The notes below the pieces were generated by a model that worked only from the letters and a program-made list of their open reading frames with translations, was not told the origin of the DNA and made no database searches. From Dactylonectria macrodidyma (lineage: Eukaryota; Ascomycota; Sordariomycetes; Hypocreales; Nectriaceae): a DNA stretch of 64,000 nucleotides. The stretch spans positions 2,090,501 to 2,154,500 of the forward strand of contig JAGMUV010000002.1 of assembly GCA_020744425.1 (NCBI GenBank), given 5' to 3'. The position numbers and the translations under genes were made by a program. Positions 1 to 10,092 of this stretch are shown here, in pieces (within the stretch, counting starts at the first letter, position 1; the number at the start of each line of letters is the position of its first letter).

Positions 1-267
1 ATAACCTGGCGTTGAATCCTTTGGGTTGCGTTGGCGTTGGGTCCTTTGGGTGTGTTTTGTAATATAATATAGATTACCCGTACATAGACAGATGATACCG
101 TAACGAATGATGACCATGAGCCCCGGGGGTTCTTCCCTCGCACTTCCCATTTTGAAATATCGTGGATTCTTTGTGTACAATATATTTACAGTCGGCACAC
201 GAACTCGACAAAACAATTTGCGGTTGTGGGCGTGGAAACCGAGTCATCCAGTTCAAGATGCAACGCC
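1..267. other. Left-edge non-coding flank
   Basis: No gene is supported here. It is the 3' flank of the complex I assembly-factor gene that reads leftwards and stops at 268. It begins with an imperfect direct repeat of a GCGTTG...TCCTTTGGGT unit (about 10-55), followed by AT-rich DNA that could hold the polyadenylation region. Confidence 0.5.
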
Positions 268-907
268 TCATCGCTTCTTCGCTGGTGTTGGAGTCCAAGC
301 AGCAGGCTGCCAGTTCTCACTCGGCCCCTGTGCCTTCCTTGCCTTCGCCCAGGGGTCTTCGCCGTTTGCGATATCCTCTGTAGCCGAATTGGTACGTCGA
401 GACGTTACTAGTTGTGGTTCAGCTTCCGGAGCTGGTGGCAGCCTCTGGGCGGTCTCCTCGGGCGCCTCCATGACCCGCGGCTTGGCTTCCCAGCGCGCAT
501 CGGCCTGGGCGGCGAGGACCTTTATGCGCGCCTGGCGCACGACGTCATCCTGTTGCTCGTCGAGGGTCGGAGGTTCCAGGCGGGTGTGTCGCAGCCATTG
601 GTGCCACTGCGGGTTGACCTTGACCTGGGAGTAGTGTGCGCCCCGGGGATAGTTGACAATGCGGCGCCAGCGCTCGCCGGCTCCGGTGCCGCGCGTGAGG
701 CGGAACTCCCAATAGGTGTTGCCCTCAAGATCGTAACCTGCGAGAGAGGCAGAGAGAGCCATGTAAGTCGCGGGCAGCTGGAGAGTGGCAGCTGCGAGGC
801 GGGGGGGAGGAAGACGTACCCATTAGGAAGCGCTTGCGCCATGGAAGACGCATGGCCTTCCACTTATACCATGCTTGCGCAACGGGGCCAATGCGTTTCG
901 GGGCCAT
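268..907 (-). CDS. NDUFAF2/N7BML-like mitochondrial complex I assembly factor
   Basis: Two exons, 820-907 and 268-737 on the minus strand, with an 82-nt intron. The donor GTACGT starts at 819 and the acceptor CAG ends at 738. The product is 185 aa. The start MAPKRIGPVAQAWYKWK and the core ending RIVNYPRGAHYSQ are typical of the NDUFA12/B17.2-like superfamily. In that family the 17.2-kDa subunit and its paralogue NDUFAF2 (Mimitin, N7BML in Yarrowia) belong to or assemble the peripheral arm of NADH:ubiquinone oxidoreductase at the mitochondrial inner membrane. The acidic/proline-rich tail after residue 100 (APEETAQRLPPAPEAEPQ) fits the assembly-factor paralogue better than the structural subunit. 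It is divergent from the calponin-domain gene. Alternative: NDUFA12 itself, which is less likely because of the tail. Confidence 0.8.
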
Positions 908-1578
908 TTGCAGGTTGGCTGATGGTTGTCAGCCGCGAGTTTCGGGAGGGGGGCGCTTGGTCACGATCATGATCATGATCATGGATGAGTTCGAGATTCT
1001 GCCCACCACCAGCCACACTGTTTTTCCTGCGAGTGCCACACCCGTTTGCAGGGTATGGCACTTCCATAGTTCGAACATTGGGCCGCCACTGCTCCACTAA
1101 AAACACCAGCCACCTCTGCCCACGTCATCCTTGTTCGTGGGTAAGGTAGCGAGGTACTCCGTACTTCAGGTAGCTGGACGGATTGCTCGGCAGGATGTTA
1201 GGCGGCGTGGGGAATGTTGTACCCAACTGCGCAACAACGTCTTCTCTACATGTGCTTGAGCGCACCAACTTTCTCCCTCCTTCATCAAACAATCCTCCAA
1301 CATCGCCGGCTGCGATCGACTCTCGCCACGCCGAGAAATACCGCCTTGACGGCTAGATCAAACCCGCTTAGGCAAAGCGCTCAAAGCTGGAGATCCTGGT
1401 GTCGCTTCTGTTCGATCCGCCTTATTGCCTTGCGTTCAGCGCCCCTCTTTGCGACGTCTTCTCATCTCGGCTCTGTGTTGTCGTGAGCAACGAATCGCGA
1501 ACGCTCGGGAGCCCGACAACCTCTTGACAGCTTCTTTACCGAATTTCCAACTTGAAAAGCCTACCCGTCTAATCCAAG
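908..1578. promoter_or_regulatory. Divergent promoter region between the NDUFAF2-like and calponin-domain genes
   Basis: This 671-bp spacer lies between two divergent start codons. It holds a short self-complementary repeat of GATCAT (three units, 965-982) and a GGTACTCCGTAC motif near 1153 of a kind that recurs in the window's intergenic DNA. The part next to the rightward gene (1230-1570) is C/T-rich and probably transcribed leader. No TATA box is convincing. Confidence 0.45.
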
Positions 1579-3715
1579 ATGGCGTCAGTGTCGTCTCTCG
1601 ACAAAGACTTGCGCAAGATGCGCCTCGACAAATACACGCCCGCCGCCGCTAATGAGGCACGGTCATGGGTTGAAGATATTCTAGGGGAACGATTGAAGTC
1701 TTCGGATCTCCTCGAAGCCCTCAAGGATGGCGTCGCTCTCTGCAAGTATGTAGTTTTGGCTTGGGTTCCCATGCACCATTCTCAGTTCTAACATTGTCGA
1801 ACCCAGACTCGCCAACCTCGCCCTCCCTCCTCCAGGTGTGAGGTTCAAACAGTCGGCCATGCCATTTGTTCAAATGGAAAATATCTCTCTCTTTCTCCGC
1901 GCCTGCCAGTCGCCCCCCCTCAACCTCCACCAGCACGATACGTTCCTCACCGTCGACCTATACGAACAAAAAGACCCGGCACAAGTTCTACAATGCTTAG
2001 GAGCCTTCAGCAGAGCTGCTTATGCCGCGAACCCACAGAATTTTCCGGCGCCCATCGGCCCCAGGACCCGTTCTGATGCGCTGAGCCCGCAGGGGACTGG
2101 CCCCGCAACACCAATCGGGTCCCGCGCCGGGGGGGTCTCCGTGAACAACGGCACTTCCCCGGCGGCCTATGCTGCGGCCGTTCCCCATCGAACCGGAGAT
2201 TCTGGTTCGGGACGGTGGAGCCCTACCAAGAGCCCTCAGGCCGGCTCTAGATCTCCAAGCGCCGTGACCAGTTGGAGTAAGAGAGAACATGAGGGGTCTA
2301 CCTCGCCGGCATGGAACATTGCGCAGTATGGGTACTTGGGAGGAGCCAGCCAGGGAAATCTCGGCATCGCTTTTGGTGGACGGCGACAGATTACTACTGC
2401 CGGTCCTCATGTGCCCAACGCTGCCGAGAAAGAACGACGTCGAAAGGAACGGGAAGCAGAAGAAGAGCGACTTCGTCAGAAGGCCGAGGAAGAGGAACGG
2501 GTGAGAGCGGCCGAAGAACATCGTGCCCAAATAGAAGAGGAGCGTAGGTGGGAGGAGGAAGCCCAACGACTCCGTGAGCAGGAGCGGCAGGACGCCGAAG
2601 AGGAGAAGCGACGGTGGGAGGAGGAAGAGCGCCAGTGGAGGCTAACCGAAGAGAAACGGCGCCGAGACGAAGAAGACGCAGAGGCTCGCCTGGCCCAGGA
2701 TCGACGCCGCGCACGAAGCCGAAGTGATGCGAAGCTGCGCGGACAGTTCCTCAGCCAGTACCGCGCCGAAGAGGCTGCATCGCAGGACGGCGCCGCAGAT
2801 GGGTATAGGAGCCGGGTGCAAGAGCTCGAGAAGGAGTTGGAACAAGCGCGGCAACGAGAAGCAGAATATGAGCGAGAGCGCCAGGAGAGGGGCCAAGGGA
2901 CTCGGGGCGGCGACGCCAAACCGAGGTCTCGGTCGAGGCTAGCAGCAGGTCGCGATGGCAAGCCGAGGCCAAGATCCAGGAGCCGACTAGCAAGCCCTCC
3001 AAGCCGGCAGGACTCATGGTCAAGATCCGATCGCGAGGTTCTGAGTACTAAGCTTCCTCATGAACGCGATGCGGAGCAGCAGGAGCCCATCATCATGCCT
3101 CCTAGGTCTCCCCGACCCCTTCCTGAACCCACTCCTCAGCAGGTCAAGGCACATCACACCGGCAGCCGTCCTCTCCCTCAGCCAACCGTTGCCCCGCAAG
3201 TCAGGACACACAACACTGGCGGTCGTCCCCTCCCTGACCCAACTGCCTACACTTCCAAGCCTCCTGCGCCCAAGCCTACCGCCCCGAAGCCGGCCTTGCC
3301 CAGCCGCACCGATCGGTTCCTAGCCAGTAACCCGGCGCCGCCGCCAGTGGCTTCCAAGCAGACCTACGCTAGGGAGTTGGGTGCGACGGCAGAGCGTGAC
3401 GGCGAGGACCAACGGCGCGCACAGAGCCAGGCCAAGACCAAGGCCGGCGGCTGGGCGTCTAAGTCGCTCCTAGAGCGCGAGATGGAGATGGAGCGTCAAC
3501 GACAGCAGGAGTGGGAGGAGGCACAGAAGGAAACAGCGGCGGCGGTCCGAGACAGCGACGGCGTGGACGGTATCGGCGGAGGCATCGGCGGCCGGTGGGA
3601 CGTCGGACAGTGGAGCGGCTTCACCGGCGGTGACGGCCAGAACAAGGGATCTCAGGGCATCGGCGCCGGCCGGAGGCAGATCGTGGGGCCGAGGCCGCTT
3701 CCGGAACCGCGGTGA
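1579..3715 (+). CDS. Calponin-homology (transgelin/Scp1-like) actin-binding protein with long coiled-coil tail
   Basis: Two exons, 1579-1745 and 1807-3715, give 691 aa. The 61-nt intron (donor GTATGT, acceptor CAG) restores the frame as VALCK|LANLALP. Residues about 15-125 form one calponin-homology domain (SWVEDILGERL, DGVALCKLAN, FVQMENISLFL), the actin-binding fold of yeast Scp1 and transgelin. Around residue 235-250 is a calponin-type repeat, GNLGIAFGGRRQI, and a second related piece, GIGAGRRQI, sits near the C-terminus (about 670). Between them are a highly charged Glu/Arg coiled coil (about 263-434) and a proline-rich, SH3-ligand-like stretch (RPLPEPTP, RPLPQPT, RPLPDPT). Scp1 is only about 200 aa, so this is an extended filamentous-fungal form, inferred to bundle F-actin at patches or hyphal tips. 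The intron inside the CH domain and its frame are well supported. Confidence 0.85.
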
Positions 3716-4059
3716 AGGCCGGGCCCGGATGTCGACGGAGCTGGCGAAAAAAGGAGTACGGTTGCTGGGAATAAACCGAGGGTGATTACAGTGAATAGTT
3801 GTGTAGATGATAGCTTAAATGCAAAATTAAGCGGCCCCTGGATCGCCGAGCCTTTGATTATCGGATTTGATGCCTGAACTGGGTGTAACGTAACGCCGCA
3901 AATTGACAATCAGCTATCCAAGCTTTTTCTTCTTTACGCTGAAACAGTCCACCTTTTTCTTTTGTCTATACTCCATGTCCTGGGAATCCTACCATGCCAT
4001 GTCTAAGGGGGTTAACCCATCCCGCCCCCTTTTTTGTTTGCTTTTTACATATACACAAA
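3716..4059. other. Convergent 3' intergenic region
   Basis: This 344-bp spacer lies between the stop codons of the convergent calponin-domain and SET-domain genes. It has AT-rich stretches and T-tracts (3930-3965, 4020-4045) that could serve 3'-end formation on both strands. No coding potential was seen. Confidence 0.5.
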
Positions 4060-5790
4060 TCAGATGTCAGCTCTCGCATGGTCCGCCTCACCAGCCGCGG
4101 CCTCCTTGGCTGTCTCACTGGCTGTCCTCTTGGCTGTCTGAGCCTCCTCGCCGGCCTCATCTCGGCACCGTTTGCACATGCACCATCCGCCTAGACTCCC
4201 GCGCGCCCACTCCCTCCTCTGCTGGACGGGCAAGTTGACGTCGCAGTAATGATTGAGGATCTCCTCGCCGCGCTTGATACCCCCAGGAGGGCCGCCCACG
4301 ACGCGCTCGCGCCGAGCCTCGAGGACCATGCGGCCGCCCCATTCCCAGGTGACGTTGGGGTCGCAGTCATGGTTGGCGAGGCACCAGTATGGATGGACGG
4401 CTGCGACGTCAGGGCGGCCGTCGCGTAGACTCTTGCGAGCCGAGGCGGTGCCGCGGAACTTGGCGTAGAGGGTGTTTAGGATCCAGAGGTCACAGTCGGC
4501 CAAGGTTGCATAGATGTCAATGTCCATCTTTTCCAGCAGGTGTAGCGGCGTCTCGATGTTGTATTTGAAAGAGAAGGGCAGCGTCCACTCGGGCGGCGGG
4601 CCAGCGTTGGGAGAGACGTCGATGTCGTTTAGGCGAGTCGGAACGAAGTCGCCCCAGATATACTTGACTTCGCGGACGTCTAAAGGGTGGAATTCCTCGT
4701 GTGTCGAGATGGCTAAGACGCGAGCGAGGAGCAGGAGATACAGAGTGTCGTCTGATTCCACGGCTTCGGGATCCTTGGCAATAGCGTCGACGTCCTTTTC
4801 ACACACGGCCGGGTGATATCGCTCTTGGGCTTGATCGAAACAGTACTGGGTGCAGAAGACGGTATCGTAGCACTCAGAGCAGCTGACGGGCTCGTTTTCG
4901 CTGCCAAGGGGCGGAAGATCGCAGCTACAGGCGTCACAGAGCGCATCCTTTAGGCGGTTGTTGGCCGTCAGCAGAGAATACTCCTTGAGCACAGCCTCGC
5001 CAGGCTGAATATCCTCTTGGGCAAAAACTCCAAGCTGTTTACAAGTTGGAATGATGTCGTAATTGTCGGTTTTGCTCGCACCCTCGAGAAGCACAGGCAG
5101 GGTTGCCACTTCAACAGCGCACTTTGGAGCCATGTAGCTGAGGTGAGAATTCAAATCTGCAAGGGACTCGGCGGAGAAGCGGTCAGGCTCGTGGTCGTTC
5201 CAAGGATATACTTCACGGCGGACCAGACCGTGGTCGGGCAAGTCGGCGGTATTGATATCGACGTCGTCACGGCGAAGCCTCCGACGGGCTACAGTGTTGA
5301 TGTTCTCCTTGGCGTTAAGTAGTTCTTGGTTGTTGGGAGAGAGCTGCAGACCGCGCTGGCAGAAGTTGGCAGCGCTCTGAAGACATCCGCAGAGCAAAAG
5401 GCCCATGGAAAGGATTTGATATGAGCGGACTGAGGCTAGAGTTGCTAGGCGGTTGGCGGCATCCTGGCCTGCTTCGGGGTCGCCTAGAATGTTGATGGGT
5501 TCGCCTTCCGCAAGTCTTCCATGGACCAGGACGTCTGGGAGAGGTACAGCAGTATGCATCTGCAGAGATTCCAAGGCCTGCTCGTGGTACTCGAAGCCCT
5601 CGTTGAGGACCTCATCGACGAGGAGAAGGGCGCGGTAGGCATCGCCGGCAGCTAGGTCGGGATATCCCAGGTCTGAATGGATGACGGCGCGCTCAAGATA
5701 GAGAATCAGGTCGTAGGGCAAACTGGAGAGCCCCTCAGTAAGCTGAGAGCGGCGATCAAGGAGCTGCTCACTACGGGCAGCTTGATCCAT
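4060..5790 (-). CDS. SMYD-type protein lysine methyltransferase (TPR, SET split by MYND finger)
   Basis: One exon encodes 576 aa from the ATG at 5790. An in-frame ATG at 5973 would add 61 residues, but that extension has no recognisable similarity, so I prefer the internal MDQAARSEQ start. The N-terminal 160 residues are helical and TPR-like (LYLERAVIHSDLGYPDLAAGDAYRALL). SET begins near residue 250 (GVFAQEDIQPGE). A complete MYND zinc finger (C-x2-C ... C-x2-C-x5-C-x3-C-x8-H-x3-C) lies at about 283-328. The SET core NHDCDPNVTW is near 473, GEEILNHYC near 512 and a post-SET CMCKRC near 538. The family transfers methyl groups from S-adenosylmethionine to lysines of histones or other proteins. 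The substrate is not predictable. NHDCDPN replaces the commoner NHSCxPN, and the key Asn and His are kept. Confidence 0.85.
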   Translation of the reverse strand: MDQAARSEQLLDRRSQLTEGLSSLPYDLILYLERAVIHSDLGYPDLAAGDAYRALLLVDEVLNEGFEYHEQALESLQMHTAVPLPDVLVHGRLAEGEPINILGDPEAGQDAANRLATLASVRSYQILSMGLLLCGCLQSAANFCQRGLQLSPNNQELLNAKENINTVARRRLRRDDVDINTADLPDHGLVRREVYPWNDHEPDRFSAESLADLNSHLSYMAPKCAVEVATLPVLLEGASKTDNYDIIPTCKQLGVFAQEDIQPGEAVLKEYSLLTANNRLKDALCDACSCDLPPLGSENEPVSCSECYDTVFCTQYCFDQAQERYHPAVCEKDVDAIAKDPEAVESDDTLYLLLLARVLAISTHEEFHPLDVREVKYIWGDFVPTRLNDIDVSPNAGPPPEWTLPFSFKYNIETPLHLLEKMDIDIYATLADCDLWILNTLYAKFRGTASARKSLRDGRPDVAAVHPYWCLANHDCDPNVTWEWGGRMVLEARRERVVGGPPGGIKRGEEILNHYCDVNLPVQQRREWARGSLGGWCMCKRCRDEAGEEAQTAKRTASETAKEAAAGEADHARADI

Positions 5791-6802
5791 GTTGGGGAGG
5801 TAAAGTATCGGATCGTGACCGGGCCAGGCCAGGACAATGATACCGCGGCAGAGATGGTTGGAAACAAGGGAGGTTGGAAGGTTTGGAGTTGACGGCGGGA
5901 CAGATCCAACTAGTCTTGAGTTGATCTCGGAGTGCCAAGGCGCGACCAAGATCCAGACCAAGACCGAGACCAAGTTCGGGTAGGGCTATACCGGCTCTGA
6001 GATTTTGCTGCGTAGTACGAATAAGTGTCCCAGACAAGGGTTGAGCAGGGTTGACAAGGATTTATCAAGGGTGACAGGGATCCACGGGGAGCCACACGGA
6101 GACGTTTGACAGAGACGACCTACCTGTCAGACAGCCAGCCTAGACTCTGTAGTAGTGGCGTAGGTGTTGAGACTTGGGAGGTGAGCTCTGAATTGGCTAC
6201 ACAGAGGGGCTAGTAGTGTACATATGGAGGAGTCGATGTCTTACTTCGTACGGAGAAGTATGGGGGAAAATCCTTGCAATTAGGTAGCTCCGGGTTGCAT
6301 CGGCCAGGGTAGACGGCCGTTGCCCTCAGTAGTGTTGATTGCAACCGCCACAGAAGAAGATGTGAGATGGAGTTGCACAAGAGGTTGCAAGTGATTTTCG
6401 TATTTTATAATTTGGGAGTAGGTAGGTGCTAGCCCGCCTCCCACGATTACACTTGTCAGGCGTTACGTTACGGGCGCAAAAAGTGCAGTACATGCGAAGC
6501 GTGAAGAGGATAGGATGAATAAGAAGGCAGGCCTGTCAGTGGTGGTGAAGGATCGACGGATTGGAGGAGCTAGAGAAGTGTGGCTCATGTTTGTGCATGT
6601 GTGTACGGAGTTTGACCCGAAGGATACCCTCCCCCCTTTCCAGGCAAGTGGCAGACCCCAAGCAGGCCCGCAACAGCACGTTGAAGCCACTAAACAGGAC
6701 GGATGAGTACCTAGGATTGGATGCCGGACAGTGGGACCGGACCCTGCGTGGCCCCTAAATGCTGAGAAACGGGTAAATGGGAGGGGGAAGGAGGGAGGGC
6801 AA

Positions 6803-7036
6803 GCGGGGGACAGCAACTTGACACAGCAAGAGTCGGCTTCACCCTCACCAAGCAATACCAAATTTTAAAAAGGAGAAGAAAAATCCTAATATATAAAGTA
6901 ATCAAATCAAATAGCATTGGTATACTTTTATTTCTGTCTTATGAAACTCTCTGGGACGAATTCAGTGTTGTATTAGGGGTGGATGTGGCTATTATAGTGT
7001 TGGGAGGCTTTTGGTGTGCCATTTTTACTGTCCGTC
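6803..7036 (+). mobile_element. Degraded copy of a 235-bp inverted-repeat element (MITE), copy A
   Basis: The segment is about 80% identical by eye to the reverse complement of 28548-28782, with only a few small indels. The shared core includes GGCTTCACCCTCACCAAGCA, AGAAGAAAAATCCTAAT, CTCTCTGGGAC and GGAGGCTTTTGGTGTGCCAT. The left terminus (GCGGGGGACAG, 6803-6813) and the right terminus (GTGTGCC at 7014 to CTGTCC at 7033) are imperfect inverted repeats of each other, while in the other copy they are perfect over 25 bp. There is no coding capacity. It is therefore a non-autonomous DNA element with terminal inverted repeats. No clear target-site duplication is visible at this copy. Confidence 0.8.
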
Positions 7037-9668
7037 CCTCCCTTGGAGGGGTAGAAGACGTAGGTAGTCAGAGGTAAGTGAATCGGAATCGATGCCTAGA
7101 TGCGAGGTGTACTGGATACTTTAATGAAAAAAACGTGTAATTTGCACAATATATTAAAGATGTTGATTGCAAGGTGCGCAGTGAGTGATACGAGAAGCGC
7201 CCGATGCGGCAGACGGCATAATGCCATCGACTTCGGAATGCGGGATGCGGACTGCCGGAGAGGGGCAGAGTGATGGGCCGAGTAGGCGTTGCAGATAGCT
7301 TGAGGTTTGCATTGGACACAGTCGTATACAAATCCCGTCATCTTTCGTGTATCTACATCTCATCTCAATCCTTATTCCACATACAGTACGAAGTAGTGTG
7401 GGGGAGGCTCTCATTGAACTCACGAGATGCACTGTAACGCTGGTCGCTTGCTATACGAGTGAGGCCTGATGAGCTTGATTTCCAGGGTCCGGACCACGTC
7501 CTCCATACACCTCCCTCCACGCACACCCACGCACGGGCAGAAACCTGCTATAAGACAAAGAAATAAGAAGGGCAGTTGTCCGTGTCCCCGAGCTATTCTC
7601 ATCATGAGAACGTTTAGTGTACTCTGCAACAAATCGGCTCCGATATCAAATCTACTATGCACTAGCTCCGGTTTTCTCTGAATCCCTCCGGGATGGCCCG
7701 CAGTACCTTTTATTCATTTGGAAGACTTGTACAGGGCCCTACCCACACAAATAAGGGCCGTACGATACATAATTAGGCACGTACGCACTTAGTAGGTTGT
7801 TTACCGTACCTTACCTTGACAGTTATGTACAGTACATATGGCCATGCCGGACAAGATGAAAGCGGAAGGACCAACGCTAAAAATGTGTCGTCAATAATGG
7901 CCCTGCACGCGCGCTCATGCCATGAATCCGCCGACATGGGCGCCAGCCAACAAGCACACGCGTGCTGAGTGCCCAACGCTTCTGCGTCCGCTAGCTTGGG
8001 TCTCCATTGGCCTCGGGCCAACACACGTAGGCATAGCAGGCATATCATAGAAAGAAAAAAAACCCGCCAGGGCTCGTCGTTTTGTACTTTGGGATGTGAC
8101 AGCGTGGTGGTAGGCAGTAGCACCACCGTAACTGGGCTGTCATGGTACGGCCAATGGGTGATGGATAACATAGTCAGCCATGATGAGAGACGAGAAGAGA
8201 AGATGGCTGATCAAGGCTGACTCCCCAACAACCAACGACCAACGACCAACAAGCTTGAGAAGTCCAGAGCACACCCAATATCTTGGAGCCGAGCCATCCC
8301 TGTTGCACTGCCGAGACTTGCAGCTCGGTGATTTTTTCTTTCTTTTTTTAATGTGTGTGGCAGAGCTCCAGGTAGGAATGGAGGGGTTGCTGGTCCATGG
8401 TGGGGTCGTGGGAAACGCCAATGCCATACAGTCCCATGAGCAGGCCAGCCACTCAAGAGTCAAGCCCCCCGGCAGCGACTTGACCCCACTACATCATGAC
8501 GTCCTTTCCCCTCCATCGTCTTCCTACAGCGCCCTAAATATCGCTGGAGGGGACGCTAAAAACTCACCCATGCGAAAGGGACGGCCGGTGGGGGGCATCG
8601 CCGAAACCGACCGACATTGTAGCGGACACCAACCACCCCAAAAGTGTCCGTATTTCACCTGGCGACAACTTCAATTTCAACGGATCGTCCACCCGAGCCC
8701 ACCTGAGGAAAATGCGATGGAATGTTCTGGTTTGGCTACTGCGACCTCGCTACCATCCACCAACCTCCGGAACCAGTCAAATGCGGGGGAAGAGCGAGGG
8801 GAGCGAGCATATTCTCTCTGTGACCTGTGACCGCCATATCATGCCGAGTCCTCACCCATTGCCACGAACCCATGAACTGATGAACCCATCACAACCATGA
8901 GCCTGAATAGTATGTATATGTACAGTAGTCTACTACTACCTACGTACCATGTATGGACACCAGGGCTGCAGTACGTATGTACCTGGTTCGGCCCATACCA
9001 CTTCAACCTGCATCCCGTTATCAAACCCCCTTCACAGCCCGCCAGCCCGCGCCCTCGCTGTACCTACCTTAGCCCAGAGCCCAGAACCGGGCGGCCCAGT
9101 TATGATTCCAGTATGACTGCCAATGCATGTAATATTTAACTTCTCTGGTCTCCATCTGAACCTTGCTTGGCCGAGCGGGCGGTTGGAAAACGCAACTACC
9201 TTGTTTCTGGCGTATGTTCGTTGTCGGAAAAGATCCCAACCAACCAGAATCCGACTCCCAACGGCACGCCACTGCGCGCATCATTTCTGACGCCCGTCGT
9301 GGTGCTTCCAGGACATGCCCTGTCCGGTCCTAGTAGGCCGCCACGCCCGTCTTTTGTTGCTTGTCTTTAGCATCATTCTCCGAATGAAAAAAAAAATAGG
9401 AGCAAAAAAGAGACACTGCGTTGTTCGTAACATCCTAGTCCCACCGGCCTGGACATGAATTATTGATTTCTTGGTCATCTCCACCGGCCCGGCAGCCGGC
9501 TTTCTCTGCGTGGTTTTGTCTCGTCCCGTCAGGCATCAAGAGTCTGCCGTTCGATTAAGGCGTTGCGTTATTCCTGTGTCCTGTTTGTTTTGGGGGGGAT
9601 ATCGCAATTCCGACCTATCGTCATACTAGTCGTTTCGTCGTTCTGGGTCTCTCTCTCTTGCTCCCTCT

Positions 9669-9685
9669 CCCCCCCCCCCCCCCCC
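9669..9685. repeat. Poly-C tract (17 C) in a C/T-rich leader or promoter
   Basis: A run of 17 cytosines is embedded in CTCTCTCTC-type sequence (9645-9695) about 400 bp upstream of the 6-phosphogluconolactonase start. Pyrimidine tracts are common in fungal promoters. The homopolymer is also a likely sequencing-length error site. Confidence 0.8.
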
Positions 9686-10092
9686 TCTCTCCCCGGGTTT
9701 GGGTCCCTCTCCTAGATCCTGGCGGGTGAATATGTACCGACCATCGGGGGTACCTTGTCGTTGCACATTGCGCAGGTAGGTAGGTAACTACCTAACCCAA
9801 CGTAGAGGGAAACAAATTCGACGAGTTCTTCCTTCCCCCTCCCCCCTTCCGAAAATCGAAACCCCGCCCCCTCCATCCTCAATACCAGAAACTCCACCAG
9901 TCCTAAAATCCAGTTCGTCTCAACCTCCGTCTCTCATCTTTAAGCAACCTCATACATACTCCTCCGCTTTCGCCTTTCTTCCTCTCGCAACTGACTCCAT
10001 CGCCAACCTCCCTTCTGCTCTCCGTACTCCGTTGCCTCTCGCCCTCATCGCCAAACCCACCCCACTCCACCATCACCACCACCACCATCACG

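Larger units (their letters stand above)
5791..10092. other. Intergenic region without supported genes (contains one MITE copy)
   Basis: About 4.3 kb separates the SET-domain gene and 6-phosphogluconolactonase. The only recognisable element is a 235-bp inverted-repeat element at 6803-7036. Open frames, the longest about 216 codons at 8180-8830, lack domain content and are low-complexity or proline/serine-rich. From 9640 onward the DNA becomes strongly C/T-rich, including a run of 17 C, as expected of a fungal promoter and leader. TACGGAGTA- and TACGAAGTA-like palindromes recur (6248, 6603, 7386). Confidence 0.5.

Noticed and set aside
1060..1090. TTCGAAC and similar T-loop-like strings (1068, 11338)
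   Set aside because: Flanking bases do not form a T-stem or a cloverleaf. No tRNA gene could be supported anywhere in the window.
2476..2961. 161-codon minus-strand frame, rich in Ser/Arg, opposite the calponin gene
   Set aside because: It is the antisense shadow of the Glu/Arg coiled-coil coding sequence.
8180..8830. 216-codon open frame in the 6-10 kb intergenic region
   Set aside because: No recognisable domain, no codon bias like the neighbours, and overlapping frames on the opposite strand.
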